This document shows positions 1 through 13,386 of a stretch of DNA of 64,000 bases, one piece after another. Source of the stretch: Symsagittifera roscoffensis (lineage: Eukaryota; Xenacoelomorpha; Acoela; Convolutidae). The stretch lies in contig NC_087066.1 of the NCBI RefSeq assembly GCF_963678635.1, positions 9,328,723 through 9,392,722 of the forward strand, read 5' to 3'. A program made the position numbers and the translations under genes. Numbering within the stretch: the first letter of the stretch is position 1; every line of letters begins with the position of its first letter. The notes below the pieces were generated by a model. That model was not told the origin of the DNA and did not search any database. It saw only the letters and a program-made list of their open reading frames with translations.

Positions 1-3000
1 AAAAGTTTTTAGTTAAGTTTGAGAAAAATGTGTGTTTTGTATCGCCCAATCTTTGTGAGTAGTATCGTATCGTGTCTCGGATCCTAAAGGGGGGTCCCTC
101 CTATGGGGGGGTCCTCACGTAAAGCAAAATCCTAGGAAAGCGGTCATTAAATTTTTGGAGGATTGTGTGAACGAAAAAAAATTTCCACCCAAAAAAGCAG
201 AAGCTCCCCTACTTAGGATATTATTAAGTTTAGCTTAACAACAAGGGACACAATACAAAATTTTTTTTAATTCCAAACTTTGCAGTCCTAATTATTGGTC
301 CTGTTTAATTATAAGAATCAAACTAATTGCTAAATTTGTTTCGGGCAAACGAACTTTCGACCTAATAATTGTTTTATATGTTTTGGGCAAATGAACTTTC
401 GACCTAGTTGAAATTACTTAGGGAAAAAGGAATTGACTTTTATGGTGTATAAAAAAAATTCGCCGGCAATTTTGCAGCTTAGCTTAACTGTTGTCAGCAG
501 TAAACTAACTCCTTATTTTGACCTATGTTTCATGGTGAAAAGGCAGTAAATTGAAATACCTCTCCAAACGCGGCGGCCGTTTCTGGGCAAGTTATAGCAA
601 ATGATAAATTTGCCATGAATACAATTTAGAGGGTTTTCAACCATACAAAATACTCTAAGTTTGGCAGCGTAGCTTAACTGTTGTCAGCAGTAAACTAATT
701 TCATAACTTGACCTATGTTTTATGTTGAAAAGGCAGTAAATTGAAATAACTCTCTAAAGGCGGCGACCGTTTCTGGGCAAGTTATAGCAAATGATAAATT
801 TGCCAAATTTTCAAAAGAATTTTAAATTTTGTTTCAGGTGCAAGTCATTTATGAAAATAGCTTGAATTCCTTGATTTCCGTCAAGAAATTTTTCTAATAA
901 AACTAATGAGCAAAAAACCAGTACAATCAGAAACTCAAAACAAGTTCAAAAAATAATCCAGAATTTTTAATTAAAAGAAAAGAACTGCCCCCTGTTTTTG
1001 GTTTAGCGGTAAAATAAAAAATATATATATGAAAAATTTTAATGAAAACTAAAAATGTGAACAAAATCGAAAATCAAATTTGAACGTTATCAGTCGTACG
1101 AAGTTAATACGACCGATCAGACATCTTGATTTCCCTTTTAGAACAATTTTGTTGTGCAGGATAATTGCCAAACCTAAATAATTCGCGTTACACATTCACC
1201 ATTACGATTTAGTTAATAAAAGCGCGCATAAATTAGTCCAGAACATGTCCGAAATGGTTTTTTTAAAAATTCCAAAACTTTGCAAAAAACAATCGGAGGT
1301 AAAATGGGGTTAAAATTGTTACTTTGAACGCCGAACATTGACTGAATGAAAAAAAATACTACAAACATGAATATTCAGTTGCCTTTGAAAATCGTAACCA
1401 TTAGTGAAAAATAACAGCAAGCCTTAGCAATAGCTCGGTTAATTTTGTCAGCATTCGAGACTGCTATAAGCTTCCTCATTATCTCTAAACTTAGCTGCTG
1501 TACACTCTAACGTGAGATTAGATCAAAATGGGAATCAGATTTCTTCATTTTGCTCGGGTGAATTCTCATTTATAGTAATCGCAAATTCATTGATGTTTCA
1601 AAAATAAATATTGAGCAGTAAGTTAGCGATGTTTCATCAAACTTTTAGTGCTGAAATCTTGATACTTCAAGGCGAATATACAAACTGCAAAAGTTTTTAT
1701 TTAGGTGTAAGAAAAATGTGTTTTTTGTATCGCCCGATCTTTGTGAGTAGTATTGTATCACGTCCCGATACTAAAGGGGGGTCCTTCCTATGGGAGGTCC
1801 TCACATAAAGCAAAATCCTAGGAAAGCGGTCCTTATTTTTTGGAGGACGCTCACCCTAGGATTTTGTGAACGAAAGAAAAGCAGAAGACACCCTACTTAG
1901 GATCTTACTAAGTTTAGCTTAACAACAAGGGACACTATACAAAATTTTTTCTTATTCCAAATTTTGGGGTCCTAATTATTGATCCTGTTTAATTATAGGA
2001 ATCAAATTAATTGCTTAATTTGTTTCGGGCAAATGAACTTTCGACCTATTAATTGTTATATTTGTTTCGGGCAAATGAACTTTCGACCTAGTTCAAATTA
2101 CTTAGGGAAAAAGGAATTGACTTTTATGGTGTGTGATAAAAACTTGCCGGCAATTTTGGCAGCGTAGCTTAACGGTTGTCAGCAGTAAACTAATTCCTTA
2201 ACTCGATCTATGTTTTATGGTGAAAAGGCAGTAAATTGAAATAACTCTCCGAAGGCGGCGGCCGTTTCTGGGCAAGTTATAGCAAAGGAAAAATTTGCCA
2301 GATTTTCAAAAGAGAAAATTGAAATTAGAGTGAACGCCGAACATTGACTGAATGAAAAAAAAATACTACAAACATGAATATTCAGTTTCCTTTGAAAATC
2401 GTAACCATTAGTGAAAAATAACAGCAAGCCTTAGCAATAGCTCGGTTAATTTTGTCAGCATTCGAGACTGGTATAAGCTTCCTCATTATCTCTAAACTTA
2501 GCTGCTGTACACTCTTATGTGAGATTAGATTAAAATGGGAATCAGATTTCTCCATTTTGCTCGGGTGAATTCTCAATTATAGTAATCGCAAATTCAGTGA
2601 TGTTTCAAAATTAAATTTTGAGCAGTAGGTTAGCGATGTTTCATCAATTTTTTAGTAATGAAAACTTGATACTTCAAGGCGAATTTATAAACTGCAAAAG
2701 TTTTTAGTTAAGTTTAAGAAAAAAGTGTTTTTTGTATCTTCCGATCTTTGTGAGTAGTATTGTATCACGTCCCGATACTAAAGGGGGGTCCTTCCTATGG
2801 GGGTCCTCACATAAAGCAAAATCCTAGGAAAGCGGTCCTTATTTTATGGAGGACGCTCACCCTAGGATTTTGTGAACGAAAGAAAAGCAGAAGACCCCCT
2901 ACTTAGGATCCTACTAAATTTAGCTTAACAACAAGGGACACTATACAAAATTTTTTTTATTCCAAATTTTGGGGTCCTAATTATTGATCCTGTTTAATTA

Positions 3001-5525
3001 TAAGAATCAAACTAATGCTAAATTTGTTTCGGGCAAATGAACTTTCGACCTATTAATTGTTATATTTGTTTCGGGAAAATGAACTTTCGACCTAGTTCAA
3101 ATTACTTAGGGAAAAAGGAATTGACTTTTATGGTGTATGATAAAATATTGCCGGCAATTTTGGCAGCGTAGCTTAACGGTTGTCAGCAGTAAACTAATTC
3201 CTTAACTCGATCTATGTTTTATGGTGAAAAGGCAGTAAATTGAAATAACTCTCCAAAGGCGGCGGCCGTTTCTGGGCAAAATATAGCAAATGATAAATTT
3301 GCCATAAATACAATTTAGAGGGTTTTCAACCACACAAAAAACTCTAAGATTGGCAGCGTAGCTTAACTGTTGTCAGCAGTAAACTAATTCCTTAACTTGA
3401 CCTATGTTTTATGGTGAAAAGGCAGTAAATTGAAATAACTCTCCAAAGGCGGCGACCGTTTCTGGGCAAGTTATAGCAAAGGAAAAATTTGCCAGATTTT
3501 CAAAAGAGAAAATTGAAATTAGAGGGAACTTAGTGTTTTTCAGATGTTGATAATTAACTTATACAATTTAGAAGGTTTTCAACCATACAAAAAACTCTAA
3601 GTTCTAAACCGTGGAAAAACAGTATGCTGTGTTTCTCTAGAGGTGAATGGAAGTTTCAATGGGAAAAGGACGAGTAGACAAAGGAAAACTAAAAAAAACA
3701 CACCCGAATGTATAGTTTTTCTCATTTTTCAAGGATCAAAACAGTAAAAGCTTATCAACAAACAAAAGCGTATTATAAGAGTAGGAGACCGAACTTGCTG
3801 AATTAAATCAAGGGACAAAAATCTACACAAGTCTTACAAATAATTTTATTTCAGGTGCAAGTCATTTATGAAAATAGCTTGAATTCCTTGATTTCCGTCA
3901 ATAAATTTTTCGATTAAAACTAATGAGCAGAAAAGCAGTACAATCAGAAACTCAAAACAAGTTCAAAAGATAATCCAGAAATTTTAATTAAAAGAAAAGA
4001 AATGCCCCCTGTTTTTGGTTTAGTGGTAAAATAAAATATATATATATATATATGAAAAAATTTAAGGAAAACTATAAAAGTGGACAAAATCGAAAATCAA
4101 ATTTGAACGTTATCAGTCGTACGAAATTAATACGACCGATTAGACATCTTGTTTTCCTTTTAGAATAATTTTGTTGTGCAGGATAATTGCCAAACCTAAA
4201 TAATTCGCGTTACCCATTCACCATTACCATTTAGTTAATAAAAGCGCGCATAAATTAGTCCAGAACATGTCCGAAAGGGTTTTTTTAAATTCATGAGATT
4301 TGCAAAAAACAATCGGGGGTAAAATGTGCTTAAAAAGGTTACTTTGAACGCCGAGCAATGACTGAATGGAAAAAAAACTACAAAACTGAATATTCAGTTT
4401 CCTTTGAAATTCGTAACTATTAATGAAAAATAACAGCAAGCCTTAGCAATAGCTCGGTTTTTTTTTCAGCATTCGAGACTGGTAGAAGTTTCCTCATTAT
4501 CTCTAAACTTGGCTGCTGTACACTCTAATGAGAGATTAGATTAAAATGGGAATCAGATTTCTTCAACTTGCTCCGGTGAATTTTCATATATAGTAATCGC
4601 AAATTCAGTGATGTTTCAAAAATAAATTTTGAGCAGTAAGTTTGCGAAGTTTCATCAAATTTTTAATACTGAAAACTTGATACTTCAAGGCGAATTTATA
4701 AACTGCACAAATTTTTAGTTAAGTTTAAGAAAAACGTGTTTTTTGTATCTCCCGATCTTTGTGAGTAGTATTGTATCGTGTCCCGGATCCTAAAGGGGGT
4801 CCTTTCTATGGGGGGTCCTCACGTAAAGCAAAATCCTAGGAAAGCGGTCCTTAGTTTTTTGGAGGACTCTCACCCTAGAACTTTGTGAACGAAAGAAAAT
4901 TTCCACCCAAAAAACCAGAAGACCCCTACTTAGGATCCTACTAATTTTAGCTTAACAACAAGGGACACGATACAAAGTTCTTTCTAATTCGAAATTTGGG
5001 GGTCCTAATTATTGGTCCTGTTTAATTATAAGAATCAAATTAATTGCTAAACTTGTTTGGGCAATCGAACTTTCGACCTATTAATTGTTAAACTTGTTTC
5101 GGGCAAATGAACTTTCGACCTAGTTGAAAATAATTAGGGAAAAAGGAATTGACTTTTATAGTGTATATTAAAAATTCGCCGTCATTTTTGGCAGCATAGC
5201 TTAACTGTTGTCAGCAGTAAAGTAACTCCTTAACTTGACCTATATTTTATGGTGAAAAGGTAGTAAATTGAAATAACTCTCCAAAGGCGGCAGCTGTTTC
5301 TGGACAAATTATAGCAAATGATAAATTGCCAATTTTTCAAACTAGAAAATTGAAATTAGAGGGAACTCGGTGTTTTTCAGATGTTGATAATTAACTTATA
5401 CAATTTAGAGGGTTTTCAACCATACAAAATTTTTTAGGTTACAAACCGGGGAAAGACAGTATGATGTGTTTCTCTAGAGGGGAATAGAAGTTTCAATGCG
5501 AAAAGGACGAGTAGAAAAATGAAAA
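1..5525. repeat. Tandem satellite-like array, four units of about 1.0-2.0 kb
   Basis: The landmark 'gatctttgtgagtag', followed by a G-rich block 'cctaaaggggggtcc' and 'aaaatcctaggaaagcgg', recurs near 44, 1,732, 2,742 and 4,751, all in the same orientation. Units 1 and 3 (about 1.7 kb visible and 2.0 kb) contain a block with 'agcgcgcataaattagtcca' near 1,221 and 4,243. Unit 2 (about 1.0 kb) lacks it, so it is a deletion variant. Unit 4 stops near 5,525. Each unit also carries two neighbouring copies of 'gggcaaatgaactttcgacc'. Short open frames here (for example 1,611-1,808 and 2,382-2,576) are interrupted in sister units and are not taken as genes. No known transposon protein was seen. Confidence 0.85.
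3162..3540. repeat. Nested ~189-bp direct repeat inside the satellite unit
   Basis: The segment beginning 'ggcagcgtagcttaac' and passing through 'ggcggcggccgtttctggg' occurs twice in a row, at about 3,162 and 3,351. The same pair is present in unit 1 at about 472 and 661, while units 2 and 4 show one copy. This is a second level of tandem repetition within the larger array. Confidence 0.75.
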
Positions 5526-6430
5526 GGGGGAAGGAATATGAAAAAAAAAACCCAGCTTTTGTCACAAACTTCGTCCATTTCTACAAAACAAAAGTGGTTT
5601 CGATAGTTCATTTAGTTATTTACCGCCGGAAACTAGACAAATCTAAAAATATCTGCTAGGTATCTTTTATCTCCACTGGCTGACAGTTGGCAGCTTGGAA
5701 AGGCGTTGAAAAAAAAACATTGAAATTGGGAAAAACCGAGTTACTCTAATTGTTTCAGAAATAATTCAAGGAATGTATTAGTCCTTAACACAAACTTATT
5801 ATGACAGTTCTAACAAAGAAACTTTTACTAGCTTTTTCTCCTTCCATATTCGTTCTAATAAACTTATTTGGGTCGTTTCAATTAAGTTGAGACCGTATGG
5901 CGGCTTAATTGGTATGAAGAACTGTACCTTGGAAAATTAATTTTACGACTCCAAGTTTTTATGATTGCACGCGTTTTTGCACGACGCAGCCGGATTTAAA
6001 CATGAACTTATCAGGAGTATCCAACTAACTGTTTTATGTTTCCCGGGAACTATAACCACAGCTTTCTGGGCCATTAGAAGGGATTAGTTTTCTGTCTTTT
6101 CAATAACTTGAAAAAAACAAAAGTCTATCATAGAATATTTACCTGCACAATGTTATGCAGTTAACATTTAAACACTGGCAGTCTTTAGCTCTGCCAGGTG
6201 TACACCACCATATGTCTACAAACCATCGATATTCAATAAACTTATTTTTTCCTGTGCCAGAATCATATTTCAAATTTTGAGAAATAAATAAATGGAGTTT
6301 TGAAAATTTTTCAGCAGTCGCCTTTTAGTTAATGGCCTTGAAAACGGTTTCATAGTTTGGATAGGATTCAATTGAGCCGTTCCGGATTTCAAGCAATACT
6401 TGCTGTCTTTCTGAATTGCCCTCTTATCAT
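5526..6430. other. No gene seen; unique spacer
   Basis: AT-rich sequence between the satellite array and the palindrome. I see no open frame with recognisable protein content, no tandem repetition and no structured RNA. Confidence 0.5.
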
Positions 6431-6469
6431 TTATCGAAAGATTTAATTACTTAATTTCTGGCTTAGTTA

Positions 6470-7247
6470 TCTTTTACTTATTTTTTTTTGTTCAACTACT
6501 TCCTCACTTAGTTCACTTACTCTACCTAACTTTAAAATTTTACTTAAATTTTTTATTCAACCTCTTTTCATTTTGCATTTTTTTCTTTTTATTTGATTAC
6601 TTTCATGCTTTTGATTTATTTTGATTTACTTAACTTTACTTTACATTACTTTACTTTAATATACCCAATTTCATACTTACATAAAATCTAAAAACTAACC
6701 TACTAACACATTTTTACTTACATACTAACAAACATACATTTTGCATAGTTGCATAAAAACTTGCCCACATACTTGGATACATACAAACAGACAAAACAAC
6801 AAGCATACATCACTTTACTTTGCCTAAATTCACTTCTTTTACATGATTCAACTTTACTCAACACAACCTAATTAACTTTACTCTGATATTTTTACTGCAT
6901 TTTGGGTTCTCTCTTTTTTTATTTTGTTTTTGCCTTACTTAATGTTACTTTCTTAATTTTACTACCAATTCACCTACTCACTTACTTCATTACTTACTTA
7001 CTTACTTACTTAATTACTCACTTACTTACTCACTTACTTACTTACTTACCTACTTATTAATTACTTACTTACTTAAATACTTACTTACTTACTTACTTAC
7101 CTAATTACTTACTTACTTACTTACTTACTTACTTTTTTACTTACTTATTTACTTACTTATTTACTTACTTCCTTACTTACTTACCTACTTACTTACTTAC
7201 TTACTTACTCACTTACTTTCTTACTTACTTACTTACTTACTTATTAA

Positions 7248-7282
<35 letters not shown>

Positions 7283-7352
7283 ATTACTTACTTACTTACT
7301 TACTTAGTTATTTATTTACTTACTTACTTACTTACCTATTTACTTACTTACA

Positions 7353-7434
<82 letters not shown>

Positions 7435-7467
7435 ATTACTTAGTTAATTACTTACTTTCTTACTTAA

Positions 7468-7528
<61 letters not shown>

Positions 7529-7529
7529 G

Positions 7530-7583
<54 letters not shown>

Positions 7584-7586
7584 CTT

Positions 7587-7662
<76 letters not shown>

Positions 7663-7672
7663 TTTACTTACC

Positions 7673-7731
<59 letters not shown>

Positions 7732-7732
7732 C

Positions 7733-7776
<44 letters not shown>

Positions 7777-8480
7777 CACTCACTTCTTTTTCACTCGCTC
7801 ACGTGCTTGCTTACTGACTTACATTTTACTTACCTAATTACTTACTTACTTATTTACTTGCTTCCTTAGTTATTTACTTAGTGACCTACTTACTTCCCAC
7901 AAATCTACTTACCCACCTCCTTTCATATTTACATAATTACTTTTTCGCGTATCATGTTACTTTTTACTGACTGACTTACTTGCTTGCTTAGTGACTTCCT
8001 TACTTACTCCCATACTTTCTCACACTTTTCTGTTATACAGTCATACAATTATGTCCATTTTACTTTGTTTTATTAGCTTACTTCATTTTTTTTATTTGTC
8101 TTTATTCTAATTTATTTTAGCTTAGTTTTTATTTATTTCACCAGCAGTTCATCTCAGTTTACTTAACTTTATCTTACTGTTCATTATTAATTTTAACTCA
8201 CTTACTTATTTACTTACTTACCTACTTTCTTACTTTTTTTTGTTACCTACTTACTTACTTTTTACTTACTCACTTACATACTATTTATTTACTTGATTAC
8301 CTCTTTATTTACTTATTCATTTACTTACTTACTTACTTACATACTTTCTTTTTTACTTACTTTCTTACTTACCTACTTTCTTACTTACTTATTTATTTAA
8401 TAACTTATTTTCTTCTTTTTAACAATTTTACTCACGTGTTTACTTTCTGCCTAGTTACTTACTTACTATCCAGTCTTACT
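6470..8480. repeat. TTAC tetranucleotide microsatellite array
   Basis: Almost uninterrupted (TTAC)n runs from about 6,980 to 7,785, with degenerate flanks extending to about 6,470 and 8,480. Interruptions are mostly single-base changes such as TTAA, TTTA or CTAC. It forms the outer part of the left arm of palindrome 1. Confidence 0.95.
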
Positions 8481-9258
8481 TCACTCTACAAAAACCTAAA
8501 CAAATTTAGGCTGTCTTACTGAACTTCTTTACTTTTTTTCGTTTCAGCTTGCTTCCTTTACTTTAGTGTTAGTCATATATAATTACCTAACTATACTTCC
8601 ATTTCTTCCTTTACGTTACTTTGCTATGCTTTACTTTACATATCTTTAGCAAGTTTTATCTATTTTTCTTTTACTGTATTTAGCTAAACTCACAATAAAC
8701 TTACTCCCTTTACCATAACTTACTTTTATTTTCTTTAATTTCTTTTCAATTAAATCCTTACTTATTTTTTACGCCTTCTTAACGTCTGTACTTGTCTGGG
8801 TGTACCAAATTTTTGTTTCTTTACCTTTTCATATTTACAATTTTTTTTCAACTAAAACCATACTTATTCTTTTTTATGTCTTCTTAACGTCTGTACTTGA
8901 CTGGATGTACTTAATTTTTGTTTCTTTACTTTTTTGCATTTACATACTCCTACTAACCTAGTTTTTTATATTACTTCTCTTCATTTTTTCTCCTAATTTA
9001 ACTTCACTTAAATCTATATAACTATATCTACTTAGCTTACTGCTAAGTCCTTTACTGCCTTACCTAGATAATCTTATAGATACTTTCATACATACTTTCT
9101 GACATACCTTTACAAAAAATTTTACACAAACTTTTTCAAAATTTATAATATAAAATTCCATTGATCGATTAGCTGGTGAAAGTGTTTTTGCTTATATTAA
9201 CAAAAATTAACTCAATTTCTGTAAAGTACTTGAATCGGAAGTACGGTAGTGAAGATAG
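8481..9258. repeat. T-rich degenerate stretch of the left palindrome arm
   Basis: Pyrimidine-rich sequence with scattered 'ttact' words and one internal duplication: the 'cttcttaacgtctgtacttg' phrase occurs near 8,776 and again near 8,880. Its reverse complement lies at about 18,230-18,960. No gene seen. Confidence 0.7.
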
Positions 9259-10690
9259 CTACTTTGAAACGGAATAAATGAAACTTCGATTGGTTGGTTG
9301 GTTGGCAAGATGTATGGAGGGATAGCTAGGTCTACCGAAAGGATAGAGGCCTGTGTGAATGGACGGTTTGATGAGTGGCTGGTTGGAACAAAACCTGATC
9401 GGATGAATGGATGGCTGACAGTATGAACACTTGAATAAACGGCTAACTGAATAGGTGGCTAGATAGCCGGAAGGCATGATCGATCAGACTGATGAATAGC
9501 TAAATGGATAGACGGATAATTGCTTGATTTACGCATGGAAAACTGATGATTGAACTACGGGTTGACGGATGTATGGTTTTATGATGGATACATGGCCCTA
9601 TGATGGATGGATGGTTGGCGTGATGAATGAATGGCTTGATGCACGGATTGCTTGATGGAGGTTGGGTTGGTTAGATTAATAAATGAATCGTATATTGGAT
9701 GGATGGCTGATATTCTGGGCTGATCGAAGTTTGATAGAAGAAGGATTAAAACGTTGTTTGGACAGATAACTTCAAGGGTCGGCTAGATGATGCACAGCTA
9801 GATGGATGGATGACAAGATGGAATAATGATTGGCTGGATAGCTTGATAAATGACTGAATGAATAATTGGCTCGGAGCATGGATGGCAGGATGGATGGTTG
9901 GCAGGGTTGAACCATGCGTGGCTGAATGGCTAAATAATTAGGTGAATGGATTGGCGAGTGGACTTTTAGATGCATGAATGGATGGATAGCTTGGCGGAAG
10001 AGAAAGTGACTGATGGCTGGACATCAGGGTGGATAGCTAGATCGATCAATTTGTTGGTGGACGGATAGCCGGGAGTGATTGCATGGATGGATGGTTGATT
10101 AGACGAAAATTTTTTTGTGGATTGAATAGATGTGTGGCTGGCTGGTTATTCAGATGGTTGGAAAGATTAATTCCACATGGATGAATGACTGATTGGATAG
10201 ATAGCTTTGTGATTGAATGGATGATAAGGATGTTTGGGTGGCTGAAAGGATGGTCGATGAGTTTTTAGATTGCTGCTGTACGGTTGGTTGGATGGATCAA
10301 TAGATGAATAATGACTCATTGAATAAATGGATGTATGGCTGCTTGGGTAGTTATATGGGTAAGTAGACTGATGCCGCTTGGACGGATGCCTGATTGGATA
10401 GGTTGCTTTGTGGATGAATGGATAATAAGATGTTTGCATGGCTGAAAGGATGAACGATGAATACATAGATTGCTGATGCATGAAAAATTGGACGGATCAA
10501 TGGATAAATAAATGGCTCGTCGGATGACGCAATGGTTAGTTGACTACTTGTATAGTTGCTGGATGGATAAATGACTGGTTGAATGGTTGCTTGAAAAGTT
10601 TAAATGATGGACGTTTTTACTAATGGCGAATGGCTTGATAGACATAAGGACAGGTGGCCCAATATCTTGATCTAGGATTGGATGTATAAC
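9259..10690. repeat. Degenerate GGAT/TGGATGGC-type simple-repeat array, left arm
   Basis: Dense 'gatggatgg', 'ttggttgg' and 'gaatgg' words with strong strand bias. The reverse strand appears as open frames made of His-Pro-Ser-Ile repeats (9,259-9,477, 9,772-9,975, 10,167-10,481). That composition is what translated CCATCCAT-type DNA gives, so these are not called as proteins. The mirror copy is at 16,691-18,125. Confidence 0.9.
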
Positions 10691-12380
10691 TTTTGTTCTA
10701 CACTACTTTATGCTGTGCTGTTCTCCTTAGTCATTACTCCGTACGATATAGCTAAACATGCAAATTATCCTAAAGACATTTTTACATTAAAAAGATGGCA
10801 AATAAATGTCACAGGCATTTAAATGAAGCTTTGTGAATGGTAATGAAGCTTTGTTATTTTTGTGAAGCAAATTTACTCATTATCTAGAACGCAAAAAGCA
10901 ATTAACACATCAATTTTTCAAACAATTGTCATACATTAGGTGATGGTCATAAAAGTTTTTTTAAAAAAGTTTTCAAAAACTGAAGAAATTGTGATTGAAG
11001 TTATTTGTTCAGCTTTTTTGTCAATAGATACTTGGTAGCACGTTTTGTTGTAGTAACCCGTCTAGTTCTTATAGGATAAAAATTGGTTTTGTTTTAGAGG
11101 CCACAACATAAATCATGTGTATCAAGTAAAATAATCAGACGAAGTTTTAAAAATTTCAATCAAATTATTTGGAAAAAAAGTCTATAGTTTTAGTTTTAAG
11201 AAGTACCTTTCTACTTTTCAGATAAACTATACAGAGTACCACTGTTATATCAAATGGTTCTCCAGAGTCTGAAAATTTAGTGATTAGGCTTTGAAATATT
11301 TATTCGTTTCAAATTCAAAACCAATTACTTGACATTTGATAGGTAATGAAGAGCAATAACAAGGTTACTAGGGGTAAAACTATTGCTAATTTGTTTCGTA
11401 AAAAGTGAGCCTTGTTACCTTATGCAATTAGGACGCTCACTGAGTTTTTAGATAAAAGACAAATGACTGAACCGAAATCTTGAATATTTTTTTTGTTTCA
11501 TCCATTTTTTCCCGCTGAAAACAAAGAAAAATTACTCGTTTTACAGTGTCAATTGAACAATTTGAAACAAGCAAAATCAATTCGTAACTTCAACAAAGTA
11601 CTAACATGCACTGATTGGTTTCAGTTTGAAGCAAGGTCAACTGTTTGATAAAAACGTTTTTTTTTTAGTTCAAGAGTTTTTTTTAATTCTAGTTGTATTA
11701 GTTTCGAACGACCTTAAAATTTATGTGAATCAAGGCACCAGCTCTAATCTTTCTGTAATCAAGCAATAAGGATTGATGGAAAATGTTTCAAATTGGGAAA
11801 TGGATCTGGAACCTTAAGACGTTTTGTTTTGGGCAAAAAATTTGACTGAAGAACGAAAGATCTGAAAAATTTTTGAAACAACTGATATAGTTATGCTTTG
11901 CTTTGTTTATTGAGTTATCTGGCGTCAACCTATTGGTAGCTTGCTTTAACTGAGTGAACAAGCAAAAATTTTGCTTGAAAAAACCTAAAAAAATTTTAGC
12001 TAATGTTGGCCATTGTAAAATGAATTGATTGTTTTGGTGTGCAGTCTTCTATTAAATTGGACTTTAGTAAGTGTCAAGTTTCGTAATAAAAAAAACCCGT
12101 ATAGAGTATGTTAGTTCATTTTTTGAGGTAGCTTTTTTAAATTTTTAGCTGGAGTTTTTTATAGGTCAAAGCTTCCAGAAAAAAAATAATTCTGCAATAA
12201 AATTAAAAACGGCTGAGAAAAAAGTTTTCAAATGACCATGAGTTGTCCCATCTGCATACAAAAAATAATCAGCTTTGTTTTATCTTTGACAGATTCAGAA
12301 AACTTGGATCAATACAATCCAGCCTAACAATGAATTTTTAAGGCTGCGGATGTGTGATAATATGTTATCAGGATTTTTCG
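10691..12380. repeat. Non-repetitive segment of the left palindrome arm, no gene
   Basis: AT-rich sequence without tandem repetition. Parts of it recur in reverse twice in the right arm, at about 14,311-15,180 and 15,851-16,690. No coding potential recognised. Confidence 0.7.
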
Positions 12381-13240
12381 AAACATTTCATACAAGTTCT
12401 CACAAAACACATAGGCATAGCTTTTTGGTTATGCTTATCGCGGCCAATATTTCAGATAGCGGACAGTAGCTATCCCGGCGTGCTTGTCACTACAATCTTT
12501 GGGATTATCTCTCGATTTTATAGTCGGTGTGGTTCAGTTTTTAGTGCAACATGCACTAATTTTACCAATTGCGTAGCCATTAACATGCTATTGTGTGTAA
12601 ATGCGCTATCCTTTTTTGACGAAACTTTTCATATAAAGTCTCACAAAACACAGAGGCATGGCTGCTTGGTTTACCGGTCAATAGCTATCCCGGCGTTGCT
12701 CGTCGCTACGCTCCTCGGGAACGCCTCCCGCTGGTAAAGTCGGTATGGTTCATCTTTCATTTCCAGAAGAGTGATAAAAACCAAACGGGTAGTCTTAGAA
12801 CTGTTATTGAGTGTTATTGCGCGGTGCGTGTTCACCGAAAAATTTCATATACAATCCCACAAATCACGAGGGCATGGCCGTTTGGTTTAGCGGGCAAAAG
12901 CTATCCCGGAGTTGCTCGTCGCTACGCTACTCAGGAACGCCTTCCGCTGGTAAAAGCGGTATGGTTCATTTTTCACTTCCAGAAGCGTGATTATTACCAA
13001 ATGAGTAGTCTTAGAACTGCTTTTGTGTGTTAATGCGCTGTGCGTGTTTGCCGAAAAACTTTATAAGCAATCCTACAAAACACAGAGGCATGGCCAGTTG
13101 AATCAGCGGGCAATAGTTACCCGTTCTGGCTCGTCGCCGCGCTCCTAGGGAACGGCTCCCGCTTCTATAATAAGTTTGGTTCTACCTACATCTCAGCAAG
13201 CGTGATTCTTGTTCAGGTAGGGTGATACCAAAAAAAATTT
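12381..13240. repeat. Four tandem ~216-bp units, left arm
   Basis: The phrase 'cacaaaacacagaggcatgg' and variants occur near 12,401, 12,642, 12,858 and 13,074, giving spacings of 241, 216 and 216 bp. Each unit also holds 'gctcgtcgctacgctcctcg', followed by 'ggaacgcc' and 'cccgctgg'. This is clearly richer in G+C than the surroundings and contains the self-complementary core 'cgtcgctacg'. Open frames at 12,354-12,737 and 12,824-13,033 are only read-through of these units. Confidence 0.85.
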
Positions 13241-13336
13241 TAAAAAAAAACTCATGCAATGGTTTGCATTTTTGATGGTTAATTTTAATAAGTGATAAGA
13301 TGCCTTCCATGAAATCTGACGTGTCCTTCTTTTATT

Positions 13337-13386
13337 TTCTTTGAGCATTTTTTGCCCGTTAAAAACTCTCTCAAAAATTCTTGAAG
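13337..13386. other. Centre (spacer) of palindrome 1
   Basis: About 50 non-matching bases separate the two arms. The innermost paired sequence is 'ccatgaaatctgacgtgtcc' on the left and its reverse complement on the right. As single strand or cruciform this would be a stem thousands of bases long with a short loop. Confidence 0.8.

Noticed and set aside
895-960. 'ctaatgag...gaaac' words resembling a hammerhead ribozyme core
   Set aside because: The required CUGANGA core is not matched and no enclosing stems are evident.
9259-10481. Reverse-strand ORFs rich in His-Pro-Ser-Ile
   Set aside because: They translate the CCAT/GGAT simple repeat; the same kind of frames appear in the mirror array.
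12381-13240. CRISPR-like array
   Set aside because: Units of about 216 bp repeat over their full length; no short repeats with unique spacers, and the DNA is eukaryotic.
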